The notes: generated from the sequence alone by a model not told the origin. Counted from the first letter of the stretch, positions 55,413 to 63,570 are shown. The stretch is DNA of 64,000 bases from Betaproteobacteria bacterium (GCA_016713305.1 JADJPK010000008.1:1-64000), one strand, 5' to 3'. A program made the numbers and translations.

Positions 55413-55622
55413 CGGCGTACGTGGTTCGCGTGTCAGTTGGGAGCGGCGATGGCAAGGCAGGATGCGAAGGGGAGGATCAACATCTCGTGGAGTCGACCGC
55501 CGCCAGCGCGTGTTCGCGGCACGACGACGTGCGGCGCAGGCTCCCGCGGGCCCGGAACTTAGCGTCATTCGCCCGCCGGATCTCCCTTGCAACCACGCAC
55601 ATCGATCGGATCTTCCCTGGCA

Positions 55623-56420
55623 TCAGTGCATCAGCTCCCCGTTGCTGACGACCAGAGACTGGCCCGTGATGCTTCGGGCGTCGCGGGAGGCCAAGAAGAG
55701 ATACGCGCCCGCGATGTCCTGCGGCTCCAGCAGCTGCGGGAACGCCTGGGCTGCGAGGATTTCCTGCAACACCGTGTCCTCCGGCAGCCCTCTGTCCTTC
55801 GCCATGGAAGCGAGAGAGCGCATCGAGGCCTCCGTGCGAACCCATCCCGGGCATACCGCGTTCACCCTGATCCGGCGCGGCGCCAGCTCCCAGGCGAGCG
55901 ACCGCGTCAACCCGAGGACCGCGTGCTTGCTGGCCACGTAGGCCGAGAAGCCGCCGACCGCGGAATGTCCCCAGATGGACGATTGGTTGATGATGCTGGC
56001 GCCGTCCTCGATGCAGGGGAGAAGTGCACGCGTGATGCGCACCATCGACGTGAGGTTGTTGTCGATGAGCCATTGCCAGCGCGATACCGCGTCGGGGCCT
56101 GCATCGTCCAGTGGCGTCGGATACTCCGTTCCGGCGTTGTTGACCAGCACGCCGATCCGTCCCAAGGCCTTCTCGATGCCCTCCGCCACCCGGGCGACGT
56201 CGCCGGCATCGGTGAGATCGGCGCCCAGTCCCGACACTGGCGCATGCCGCGAAAGCGACTCGGCCGTTTCGGCAGCTCTCGTGGCGTCGCGATCGACGAT
56301 GACGACCCGCGCCCCCTGACGAGCGAACGCTTCGGCGATGCCGCGGCCGATGCCGCTGGCGGCGCCCGTCACGACGACGGGCACGTCTTCGAGTCCATAT
56401 CGGGGAGCGGCGTGCGGCAT
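55623..56420 (-). CDS. Short-chain dehydrogenase/reductase
   Basis: A 265-residue SDR. VTGAASGIGRGI is the NAD(P) motif, NNAGTEYPTPL the NNAG site and SAYVASKHAVLG the active site. SSIWGHSAVGGF is unusual in the substrate loop. It lies 40 bases after the desaturase-like gene on the same strand. It could oxidise an alcohol or carbinolamine formed by that enzyme, by inference. Confidence 0.86.
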   Translation of the reverse strand: MPHAAPRYGLEDVPVVVTGAASGIGRGIAEAFARQGARVVIVDRDATRAAETAESLSRHAPVSGLGADLTDAGDVARVAEGIEKALGRIGVLVNNAGTEYPTPLDDAGPDAVSRWQWLIDNNLTSMVRITRALLPCIEDGASIINQSSIWGHSAVGGFSAYVASKHAVLGLTRSLAWELAPRRIRVNAVCPGWVRTEASMRSLASMAKDRGLPEDTVLQEILAAQAFPQLLEPQDIAGAYLFLASRDARSITGQSLVVSNGELMH

Positions 56421-56460
56421 GGGAACGCGGTGGCCAATCGGCCGGTGCGGAGCGTGACTG

Positions 56461-57465
56461 TCAGACGGCCGTCAGGAACGACACGCCGACCGCGCCCAGG
56501 AAACTGTCCGCCTTGCCTGGCCCGTCGCCCACTTCGCCATAGTCTCCGGAGGTGATGCGCGAGATGCGGTCGCGGTGATAGCCGCGCAGCAGATCGATCA
56601 TCGGGATCACCTGGCGGTAGTCGCCGGGATAGAGCTGGGCATGAAGTTCGGGCAGCTGATGCCACGGGACGATGGGCCGCTCGTGATGCGCGTTGTGGTA
56701 GCTGAAGTTGAGCAGCAGCAGATTGAGCCAGGGATGCGCCACCGATACGAGGTTCGAGTAGGTGTTGGCCTGTTCGTATTCGCGGTCCCTCACCTTGTCG
56801 TTGGGGATCTCGCCGCCTTCCAGCACGGCGACGGCGTCGTACGTGTGCTGGTAGGCATCGGCGAAGCGCAGCGCGTGGATCATGATCATGTAGGCGACGG
56901 CATAGAGGAGCACGGCCTTCACGCTCACGAACGCGAGCGCCGCAAAAGCCGCGGTCCGCACCGCGAGAATCGCCAGAAGACGGCCCCGGTCCGCCTTTCG
57001 TTCTTCCTTGAGAAACGGCAGGGCCATGACGTAGCCGTGCATGATGAACTCCACGGCCGGGACGTACAGCCATTCGAGGGCCAGCACCAGCCGGTAGACC
57101 CACCGCGGCGAACGTTCCAGCAAGCTCTTGTAGTCCAGCGTCACGACGTCGGCGCGGTCGATGTGGTGGCGCATGTGCTTGCGGCGCAGGGCGTCGAACG
57201 TGGCGTAGCAACTCCCCGTGATCCACGTCATCAGAATGCCCCAGCGCGTGTTCGCTTCCGCGGACCGGAAGATTGCCTGGTGGGCAAACTCGTGGATGTA
57301 GTAGGCGGCGTAGACGAGCGTGTGCCCGGTCAGCAGCACGCCGGCGAGATTGGCGAGCCAGGCATCGACCGTGAGCAGATGGATTCCGCACACGTAACCG
57401 AGCAGGGTGTAGGACAGCGCCACCGTGTTCGGCAGCGCGCCACCGGGATATCGGAAGATCTTCAT
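56461..57465 (-). CDS. Membrane di-iron enzyme, fatty acid desaturase-like, copy B
   Basis: A 334-residue paralogue of the protein at 52518, with the same three boxes: HEFAH (58-62), HMRHH (97-101) and HNAHH (257-261), several membrane helices, and the same FLGA-GVSFLT ending. It lies 162 bases after the binding protein that follows the guanidine-type riboswitch. No terminator with a T-run is seen in that gap. It is thus probably within the riboswitch regulon, which would be surprising for lipid desaturation. Confidence 0.84.
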   Translation of the reverse strand: MKIFRYPGGALPNTVALSYTLLGYVCGIHLLTVDAWLANLAGVLLTGHTLVYAAYYIHEFAHQAIFRSAEANTRWGILMTWITGSCYATFDALRRKHMRHHIDRADVVTLDYKSLLERSPRWVYRLVLALEWLYVPAVEFIMHGYVMALPFLKEERKADRGRLLAILAVRTAAFAALAFVSVKAVLLYAVAYMIMIHALRFADAYQHTYDAVAVLEGGEIPNDKVRDREYEQANTYSNLVSVAHPWLNLLLLNFSYHNAHHERPIVPWHQLPELHAQLYPGDYRQVIPMIDLLRGYHRDRISRITSGDYGEVGDGPGKADSFLGAVGVSFLTAV

Positions 57466-57627
57466 GGCGAGCGTGGCGATGGAGTGCGGGAACGAGGGCC
57501 TGGAGACGCGGATTTCAGGAGCGACCGCCGGCCGCGCGCGCCCCGGCACCGGTGCGCGCAATGGCGGCGAGCCCCCTCACGCGGTGCCGGCACGATGCGG
57601 ACGTCCCGACGGAAATCCGGACGCGTT

Positions 57628-58632
57628 TCACTTGAGGAGCGAGGTGGCGATGGACGGATCCATCGTGTCTTCCGTCTTCGGGATGGACTTGATCTCGCCC
57701 TTGGCCTTGAGGATCTTCGAGATGACCGCGCCGCTCACGTACAGCGATGTGGTCTCGGTGCTCTTGTTGAAGACCTTGGGGAACTCCTGGAGCGTCGGGT
57801 TGTACACGCCGCTCATCTGCTCCATGACCTCCTTCTCCGAGACGCCCATGACCTTGCCGATGAGCTTGGCCGCCTCGGCCGGATTCTTCTTCATGTAGTC
57901 GAGCCCGTCGATGTAGCCCTGGATCAGTGCCTTCACGACCGCCGGGTTCTTCTTGATGTATTCCGCCTTGAAGATCAGCACGTCCGTGATGAGGCCCGGC
58001 GCATCCTTCGAGGAGAACACGACGTGGAACTTCTTGCCCCCGTCCATCGCCACGATCTCGGACACGCTCGGCTCGTAGGTGACGCCGATCTTGACCCCGC
58101 CCGATGCCATCCCGGCGGGCACGCCTTCGGGGGGCATGTTCACCGGCATGACGTCCTTCTCGGACAGCTTGTTCGTCTGCAGCGCGTAGGAGAGCAGGAA
58201 GTCCGACGGTGACAGCGGATTGAAGGCGATCTTCTGACCCTTGAACTGCGCGATGGACGTGATGTCCTTCGTGGCCACGATCGCGTCGCCGCCGTTCGAG
58301 TAGTCGATCGGCATCACGACCTTCATGGTGGAACCCTTGGCGACCGAGCTGATCACCTGGTCGTACGTGACCATGCCGCCATCCACCGATCCGCCCGTCA
58401 CCGCGGGTGGAATCAGTGCGGGATCGTTGAAGACCTGCATCGTCACCTTCACTCCGGACTTCTTGAAGAGATCCAGCTGATCGGCGACGTAGAACGGACC
58501 GTATCCGATCCAGATGACGGTGCCGATCTTGATGGGGGACGCGGCCAGCGCGGCGGCGGTGAACAGCGTGCCGGCAATGCCGGCGGCGAGTGCGCCGGCG
58601 CGGCGCAGGACATGGGAAAGACGATGCGACAT
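57628..58632 (-). CDS. NMT1/SsuA-type ABC substrate-binding protein, copy B
   Basis: A 334-residue periplasmic binding protein with signal peptide (AGALAAGIAGTLFTAAALA). KIGTVIWIGYGPFYVADQLDL opens the mature part. It is a close paralogue of 47777. Its leader carries a guanidine-I-type riboswitch and a sigma-54 promoter. The ATG at 58632 is preceded by AGGAG in a helix with upstream CGGCTCC. No permease or ATPase lies beside it. It probably shares the transporter at 61928-63570 or one outside the window. The ligand is inferred to be guanidine or a guanidino compound. Confidence 0.88.
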   Translation of the reverse strand: MSHRLSHVLRRAGALAAGIAGTLFTAAALAASPIKIGTVIWIGYGPFYVADQLDLFKKSGVKVTMQVFNDPALIPPAVTGGSVDGGMVTYDQVISSVAKGSTMKVVMPIDYSNGGDAIVATKDITSIAQFKGQKIAFNPLSPSDFLLSYALQTNKLSEKDVMPVNMPPEGVPAGMASGGVKIGVTYEPSVSEIVAMDGGKKFHVVFSSKDAPGLITDVLIFKAEYIKKNPAVVKALIQGYIDGLDYMKKNPAEAAKLIGKVMGVSEKEVMEQMSGVYNPTLQEFPKVFNKSTETTSLYVSGAVISKILKAKGEIKSIPKTEDTMDPSIATSLLK

Positions 58633-58635
58633 GAG

Positions 58636-58673
58636 CGGCTCCTGGTTTCCGGATCGGGAAAAATGGGGAGCCG
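58636..58673 (-). promoter_or_regulatory. Putative ribosome-site-sequestering helix (riboswitch expression platform)
   Basis: On the minus strand CGGCTCC (58673-58667) can pair with GGAGCCG (58642-58636), which includes the ribosome site of the binding-protein gene, 3 bases before its ATG. The first arm overlaps the 3' side of the riboswitch P1 stem (AGACG, 58676-58672) by two bases, so the two helices should exclude each other. Ligand binding, which stabilises P1, would free the ribosome site. Confidence 0.55.
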
Positions 58674-58785
58674 TCTCGCTCTCCCGGGCTTTTCTCCCTC
58701 CGTGGAGCCTTGCGCCGCAAGGCCGGAACGCTCTCGGACCAGACGTCTTCCGTATCGAAGACCGGAACCCTAGCTTTCCTAGACG
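58672..58785 (-). promoter_or_regulatory. Guanidine-I (ykkC subtype 1) riboswitch
   Basis: On the minus strand the order is CGTCT (P1 5' side), CTAGGGTTCCGG, a hairpin, CTGGTCCGAGAGC, a second hairpin, CTCCACGGAGGGAGAAAAGC, CCGGGAGAG and AGACG (P1 3' side). These are the conserved blocks of guanidine-I riboswitches. The ending AAAAGCCCGGGAG fits subtype 1 rather than the PRPP or ppGpp subtypes. It leads the binding-protein gene at 57628. Confidence 0.9.
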
Positions 58786-59139
58786 AAGTCGCGCAGGCAT
58801 TCCGCGAGACCGCTCACCGTCTGCTGTCGTGTTTTGCAAGGGCGGTGCCATCTCCCCCAGGCAGTGTGACGGACCGTGCGGACTAAAGAAATCATGGGGT
58901 TGCGCGCCGTTCCCCATCGGGCCGCGTTCGTCTGGGCGCACCGATCGAGAGCGTCCCGGCCCGGCGCCGCGCGATCGTGGTGCCTCGAGACGGCGCGGAG
59001 AAGACCGCTTCTCCGTTGCAATGCAGCATCAGGATTTCTCAAGATCGTCATGAACGCGGCGTAAACGATTGACGTCCCGGGCAATTCAGGAATGGCTATG
59101 ATCATGGCCATGCGGTCCGGACGAAGGGAGGGTGTCGTC
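58786..59139. other. Divergent control region between riboswitch and EAL gene
   Basis: Apart from the sigma-54 site (58836-58850) this 354-base gap has no gene. It should hold the enhancer sites for the leftward promoter and the promoter of the EAL gene. A GCACC at 58938-58942 and a GGTGC at 58979-58983 are only weak NtrC-like half sites. GGGAGGG at 59125-59131 is the EAL ribosome site. Confidence 0.45.
58836..58850 (-). promoter_or_regulatory. Sigma-54 promoter upstream of leftward riboswitch
   Basis: On the minus strand: TGGCAC-CGCCC-TTGC, with GG and GC ten bases apart as required, against consensus TGGCACR-N4-TTGCW. It lies about 50 bases before the 5' end of the riboswitch, a good distance for transcription start and leader. 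RpoN control fits a nitrogen-compound regulon. Confidence 0.8.
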
Positions 59140-60519
59140 ATGGAAGCGATCGGGCAGATGAAGGTCGAGAACGCTCCGGGGGAATTGCGTCTCCGGGATT
59201 CCGCAACGGGCTTGCCGACGCCGGACCTGTTCATGGACAGGGTCGGCCAGGCCATCCTTGCCCAGGGGCGGGGCAGCGTACCTCTGTCCGTCGCCGTGCT
59301 GGACATGGAGACGGACGAGGGTGGAGCGGCTCAAGGCCGGCCATGCGATGCCGACGCCATCGCCAGGCAGTTCGCCGGACGGCTCGTTCATCTCGCGCGG
59401 CGCTCCGACTCGGTATGCCGGCTGGGCCCGCGAACCTTCGCGTGTCTGCTTCTGGGCACTGCCACGGCAGAAGGTACGGCGGCCTTTGCCGAGAAGCTCA
59501 TATCGGCCCTGCGTGCCCCGCTTCTTGTCGATGGCGTTCGTGTACCCGCCGGCGTGACGATCGGCGTGGCGATTCATCCGCAACACGGAGGCGATGGTCC
59601 TGCCCTGCTGCGCAATGCGCAGCGGGCCCTCGGCACTGCCAGGCATTCCCGGCGCGGCTTCGAGATCGGACTGCACGACAGTGCGGATGCGCAGACCGAA
59701 CGCGCGCCCGTGGTCTCCGCCTCCCATATCCGCGACGCGCTGTCGCGCAACGAACTGCATGTCCAGTTCCAGCCCAAGGTGGATCTCAGAACGCGCGCGG
59801 TGGTCGGCGTCGAGGCGCTGGCACGCTGGCAGAGCCCCGGCTTCGGGCTGATGCTGCCCGGCCAGTTCATTCCCGCGGCCGAACGTCTGTCGGTCATTTC
59901 GCCCGTCACCTTCGCGATCCTGGACATGGCCCTGGATCAGGCCAGGCAGTGGGCTTCGCGCGGACTCGAACTCCCTGTGTCGGTGAACCTCTCCAGCCGC
60001 ATGTTCGAAGACGAGCGCCTGGTCGAGAGGATCGCGGCTGCCCTGGACAGCCGGGCCATGGACCCGAAACTGCTGACGCTGGAGATCACCGAAGCCGCGT
60101 TGTGCGGCGAGCCGGCGCGCGTGCGGGAACAACTGCACCGGTTCATGCGGGCGGGCATCGGGGTGTCCATCGACGACTTCGGCACCGGCCGGGCCTCGCT
60201 GCAATCGCTGCGCGATCTGGAAATCGCCGAGATCAAGATCGACCGCCTGTTCGTGTCGCGCCTGGAGCGAAGCGGCCGCGACGCTTCCATCGTCCAGTCC
60301 ATCGTGTCGCTGGCAAAGGGGCTCGACGCCCGTGTCGTGGCCGAAGGCATCGAGGAACGCAGTGCCTGGAGCGTGCTCCAGGCATTGGGGTGCCAGTACG
60401 GCCAGGGCTACGACATCGCACGTCCCATGACCGCGCCGGTACTCGAGGAGTGGATGGAGGGCTGGAAGCGCATGGCCTCGGCCGCCCTCAGCACTTCACC
60501 GGAAATGCACTACGCCTGA
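59140..60519 (+). CDS. c-di-GMP phosphodiesterase (degenerate GGDEF, intact EAL)
   Basis: A 459-residue soluble protein. The GGDEF domain (about 18-180) is degenerate: the signature position reads RLGPRTF (94-100), so it cannot make c-di-GMP. The EAL domain (195-450) has EAL (225-227), SVNLSSR, EITE, DDFGTG, IKIDRLFV, VAEGIE and QGYDIARP, so it should hydrolyse c-di-GMP. I chose the ATG at 59140 because GGGAGGG lies 7 bases upstream; an in-frame ATG at 59092 is less likely. It sits between the two riboswitch units, divergent from one and upstream of the other. Confidence 0.85.
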   Translation: MEAIGQMKVENAPGELRLRDSATGLPTPDLFMDRVGQAILAQGRGSVPLSVAVLDMETDEGGAAQGRPCDADAIARQFAGRLVHLARRSDSVCRLGPRTFACLLLGTATAEGTAAFAEKLISALRAPLLVDGVRVPAGVTIGVAIHPQHGGDGPALLRNAQRALGTARHSRRGFEIGLHDSADAQTERAPVVSASHIRDALSRNELHVQFQPKVDLRTRAVVGVEALARWQSPGFGLMLPGQFIPAAERLSVISPVTFAILDMALDQARQWASRGLELPVSVNLSSRMFEDERLVERIAAALDSRAMDPKLLTLEITEAALCGEPARVREQLHRFMRAGIGVSIDDFGTGRASLQSLRDLEIAEIKIDRLFVSRLERSGRDASIVQSIVSLAKGLDARVVAEGIEERSAWSVLQALGCQYGQGYDIARPMTAPVLEEWMEGWKRMASAALSTSPEMHYA

Positions 60520-60555
60520 TCCTGCGCCGTCCGGCGCGTGCGACGCACCGCGCCG

Positions 60556-60591
60556 GCACCGGACTTGTGCGCATCCGCACCGAAGCGGTGC
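60556..60591. promoter_or_regulatory. Tandem NtrC-like enhancer sites
   Basis: GCACC-GAAGC-GGTGC (60577-60591) is an exact GCACC-N5-GGTGC palindrome, the NtrC site pattern. A second, imperfect one, GCACC-GGACT-TGTGC (60556-60570), is centred 21 bp away, two helical turns. They lie about 130-150 bp upstream of the sigma-54 promoter, the normal range for NtrC at glnA-type promoters. Confidence 0.7.
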
Positions 60592-60713
60592 CGAGGGTCG
60601 GGGGCCATGCGCGCGGGGTGAGCCTTTCGCCCGCTCGAAAGCACGCCGCCGCCCCTCAACCAAAACAATGTCTTGTGATCGCTGCGGCCCGTGGTGGCGG
60701 CAGAGTGGGGCCG

Positions 60714-60728
60714 TGGCACGCCCGTTGC
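60714..60728 (+). promoter_or_regulatory. Sigma-54 promoter upstream of rightward riboswitch
   Basis: TGGCACG-CCCG-TTGC matches the RpoN consensus with the invariant GG and GC ten bases apart. Transcription should start near 60740, about 35 bases before the riboswitch. Confidence 0.88.
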
Positions 60729-60775
60729 GATCCAGGAAGCCAGAGAGGAGCGGACACCACGACGCTCTTGTCGTT

Positions 60776-60877
60776 GTCGGCTAGGGTTCCGGGCGCGCAG
60801 CGCTGACTGGTCCGAGAGCCGACGGTCCCGTGCAGGACGCGGGGCTCCACGGAGGGACAAAAGCCCGGGAGGCCGAG
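60776..60877 (+). promoter_or_regulatory. Guanidine-I (ykkC subtype 1) riboswitch
   Basis: TCGG (P1), then CTAGGGTTCCGGGC, a GCGCGCAGCGC hairpin, GACTGGTCCGAGAGC, a variable stem, CTCCACGGAGGGACAAAAGC, CCGGGAGG and CCGA (P1). These are the conserved blocks in order. It leads the ABC transporter operon, a type of target known for guanidine-I riboswitches. The core is nearly identical to the one at 58672 on the other strand, while the variable stem differs. The sequestering helix seen there is not obvious here. Confidence 0.93.
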
Positions 60878-60923
60878 TGGTTCGCAGGTCCTCTCGCCTT
60901 TGCCAATCCGTCTGGAGAACGCG

Positions 60924-61913
60924 ATGCGTCCCTTCCGCCACATCCGCCGGCTGCTCGGTGCAGCCCTTGTCACCGTCTGCGCGTATGCGCCCGTCAGCGC
61001 TCTTGCCGAAGTGAAGGTCGGCTACAGCGACTGGCCCGGCTGGGTCGCCTGGGCCATCGCCGAACAGAAGGGCTTCTTCAAGAAGCACGGCGCGAATGTG
61101 AAGCTCGTCTGGTTCGCGAACTACAGCGATTCCATCGCCGCCCTGTCGTCGGGACAGGTCGATGCGAACTGTCAGACGTGGTCCGACACCATGGCGCCGA
61201 TCGCCAAGGGCGTGCCGTTGAAGGCCGTGCTGGTCAACGACAACTCGGCCGGCAACGATGCCGTGATGGCCGGCACCAAGTTCAAGAGCCTCAAGGACCT
61301 CAAGGGCAAGACCATCGCGCTGGAGGAATTCAGCGTCTCGCACTTCCTGCTCGCGACCGGGTTGACCAAGGCCGGCATGAAGCCCGCGGACGTGAAGATC
61401 GTGAACCTCTCCGCCGGGGATGCCGCCGCCGCCTTCTTGAGCGGGCGCGTGGATGCCGCCACGGTGTGGAACCCCTGGGTCAACAAGATCGAACTGTCGG
61501 GCAAGGGCAAGGCGCTGTTCACGTCCAAGGAGATTCCCGGGCTGGTGCCGGATCTGCTGGTCGTGCAGGAAAAGTCGCTCGCCGCCAATCGCAAGGATTT
61601 CGTCGGCATGGTGAAGGCCTGGTACGACGTGGAGAAGTTCATCCGCGAGAACCCCGACGAGGCGGTGAAGATCATGTCGAAGATCGTCGGTCTCACGCCC
61701 GAGGAGTACAAGGTGTTCCTGCCCGGCACCCGCTTCTTCGGTCCCAAGGAAAACCTCGAGGCGTTCGGTACGGACACGTCCACCTCCAGGACGCTGCTGG
61801 GCGCGGCTCCGACCATCGTCAAGTTCCTCGAAGACAACAAGCTCATCGAAGGCAAACCGGAGTTCGCCAAGGCGCTCGACGGTTCTCTGGTCAAGGAAGT
61901 CGCAGGCAAGTAG
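60924..61913 (+). CDS. NitT/TauT-type ABC substrate-binding protein
   Basis: A 329-residue periplasmic binding protein. Signal peptide RLLGAALVTVCAYAPVSALA, then VKVGYSDWPGWVAWAIAEQKGFF, the family opening. NPWVNKI and LSSGQVDAN are further motifs. The ATG at 60924 has TGGAGAAC upstream; the longer reading from 60900 lacks this. It is the first gene after the guanidine-I riboswitch, in an operon with permease and ATPase. Ligand: probably guanidine, by the riboswitch and the known association. Confidence 0.9.
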   Translation: MRPFRHIRRLLGAALVTVCAYAPVSALAEVKVGYSDWPGWVAWAIAEQKGFFKKHGANVKLVWFANYSDSIAALSSGQVDANCQTWSDTMAPIAKGVPLKAVLVNDNSAGNDAVMAGTKFKSLKDLKGKTIALEEFSVSHFLLATGLTKAGMKPADVKIVNLSAGDAAAAFLSGRVDAATVWNPWVNKIELSGKGKALFTSKEIPGLVPDLLVVQEKSLAANRKDFVGMVKAWYDVEKFIRENPDEAVKIMSKIVGLTPEEYKVFLPGTRFFGPKENLEAFGTDTSTSRTLLGAAPTIVKFLEDNKLIEGKPEFAKALDGSLVKEVAGK

Positions 61914-61927
61914 CCGGAGGAATCGAG

Positions 61928-62743
61928 ATGTCCAGAGCAGCTTCGGCCGCGAAGCCCGGCTTGTGGTCGATACGCGGGCCGATGACGCAGCGGCGCTATT
62001 GGGTGTTCGCGTCCGTCGGCCTCATCGCTCCGTTGCTCGTCTGGTGGCTGGTGGCGACGTCCGGCATGGTCGAGAAGGTGTTCATGCCGGCGCCGGGGTC
62101 GGTGTGGTCCCGCACCTTGCTGTGGCTCGACGAGGACCATCTGCTGGGCGACATGGCGATCAGCATCTACCGCGTCACGGCCGGCTGGGGGCTGTCCGCC
62201 GTCATCGCGCTGCCGCTCGGCCTGATGATCGGCACCTTCCGGCCCGTTCAGGCGCTGCTGGAACCGCTCACCGATTTCATCCGCTACATGCCGGCCGTCG
62301 CGTTCATTCCTCTGGTCATGCTGTGGGTGGGGATCGACGAAGGATCGAAGATCGCCATCATCTTCATCGGGACGTTCTTCCAGATGGTGCTTATGGTGGC
62401 GGAAGACGTCCGGCGCGTCCCCACGGCGCAGATCGAAGCGGCGCAGACGATGGGCGCCACGCGCTCGGAGATCATCCAGCTCGTGCTGCTTCCGTCGGCC
62501 AAGCCGGCGCTGCTCGACACGATGCGCGTGACCATGGGGTGGGCCTGGACCTATCTCGTGGTGGCCGAGCTGGTGGCGGCCAACTCCGGGCTGGGCTACG
62601 CGATCCTGAAGGCGCAGCGCTTCCTGCAGACCGACAAGATCTTCGCCGGCATCATCCTCATCGGCCTCATCGGGCTCGTCATCGATCAACTGTTTCGCTT
62701 CTGCCATCGCAAGGCGTTCCCATGGATGCATCTCAAGTCGTGA
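61928..62743 (+). CDS. NitT/TauT-type ABC transporter permease
   Basis: A 271-residue inner-membrane protein with about six helices. The EAA-like loop AAQTMGATRSEIIQLVLLPSAKPALLDTMR is the ATPase contact. CCGGAGGAATCGAG precedes the ATG at 61928, 14 bases after the binding-protein stop. It overlaps the ATPase gene by 22 bases. It is the only permease in the window and may serve all three binding proteins. Confidence 0.92.
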   Translation: MSRAASAAKPGLWSIRGPMTQRRYWVFASVGLIAPLLVWWLVATSGMVEKVFMPAPGSVWSRTLLWLDEDHLLGDMAISIYRVTAGWGLSAVIALPLGLMIGTFRPVQALLEPLTDFIRYMPAVAFIPLVMLWVGIDEGSKIAIIFIGTFFQMVLMVAEDVRRVPTAQIEAAQTMGATRSEIIQLVLLPSAKPALLDTMRVTMGWAWTYLVVAELVAANSGLGYAILKAQRFLQTDKIFAGIILIGLIGLVIDQLFRFCHRKAFPWMHLKS

Positions 62744-63570
62744 GCATCACTCCCAAGATTCGCATCCGCGGTCTGGGCAAGGTGTTCGAGGGGGCGCAGA
62801 AGGTCGTGGCGCTCGACAACGTGGATCTCGACGTGCAGGACAACGAGTTCGTCACGCTCGTCGGCGCCTCGGGCTGCGGCAAGTCGACGCTGCTGCGGAT
62901 CATCGGCGGACTGGAGTACCACACGAGCGGCGACATCGTCGCGGGCGGCAAGAAGGTGAGCGGTCCGGGCGCGGACAGGGCCATGGTGTTCCAGCACTAC
63001 AGCCTGTATCCCTGGCTCGACGTGATGGACAACATCCGCTTCACCCGCCGGCTCAAGGTGAACCGGGAGAACCTCACGTCCGCCGACGTGGAGCGCGCGA
63101 GCGGGCGCGCGGACGCGCTGCTCAATCTCGTCGGTCTGTCGTCCATGGCGCACGCCTATCCGAGCCAGCTCTCCGGCGGCATGCAGCAGCGGGTCGCCAT
63201 CGCGCGCGCCCTGATGCCCAAGCCGGAGATCCTGCTCATGGACGAGCCCTTCGGGGCGCTCGATGCGCAGACGCGCGAGGTGATGCACGACCTCATCCTG
63301 CACGTGTTCAAGCTGGAGAAGGCGACCATCGTCTTCGTGACCCACGACGTGGAGGAGGCGATCTATCTCGGGCAGCGGATCGTCCTGCTGGCGCCGCGCC
63401 CGGGCCGCATCGACACCATCTACAAGGTGCCCTTCACCGGACCGCGGCACCAGGAACTCAAGCACACGCGCGAGTTCCTCGACATGAAGCGGGAGATTCT
63501 CGAGCGCATCCGCGAGACCTCGGGGATGAAGACCGACACCGACCTGCTGGATCAGATGTCCGCGGGCTGA
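62722..63570 (+). CDS. NitT/TauT-type ABC transporter ATPase
   Basis: A 282-residue ABC ATPase. Walker A GASGCGKST, Q-loop MVFQHYSLYPWL, signature LSGGMQQR, Walker B ILLMDEP and H-loop VTHDVEEA are all present. The ATG at 62722 overlaps the permease's last seven codons, so translation is coupled. The C-terminal 40 residues (ETSGMKTDTDLLDQMSAG) are the family's usual tail. Confidence 0.93.
   Translation: MDASQVVSITPKIRIRGLGKVFEGAQKVVALDNVDLDVQDNEFVTLVGASGCGKSTLLRIIGGLEYHTSGDIVAGGKKVSGPGADRAMVFQHYSLYPWLDVMDNIRFTRRLKVNRENLTSADVERASGRADALLNLVGLSSMAHAYPSQLSGGMQQRVAIARALMPKPEILLMDEPFGALDAQTREVMHDLILHVFKLEKATIVFVTHDVEEAIYLGQRIVLLAPRPGRIDTIYKVPFTGPRHQELKHTREFLDMKREILERIRETSGMKTDTDLLDQMSAG

Larger units (their letters stand above)
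60520..60923. other. Leader and control region of the ABC transporter operon
   Basis: A 404-base gap without a protein gene. It contains, in order, tandem NtrC-like sites (60556-60591), a sigma-54 promoter (60714-60728), a guanidine-I riboswitch (60776-60877) and the TGGAGAAC ribosome site at 60912. The spacing of these parts is what a nitrogen-controlled, ligand-sensing leader would need. Confidence 0.8.

Noticed and set aside
58930..58990. NtrC sites for the leftward sigma-54 promoter
   Set aside because: The best candidates match only one half site well (GCACC-N5-AGAGC and GCGCG-N5-GGTGC) and their spacing is not helical. Too weak to call.
60776..60877. PRPP or ppGpp subtype of the ykkC RNA
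   Set aside because: The 3' core reads AAAAGCCCGGGAGG as in subtype 1, not GAAGCCCAGGCGGG as I recall for the PRPP/ppGpp groups.
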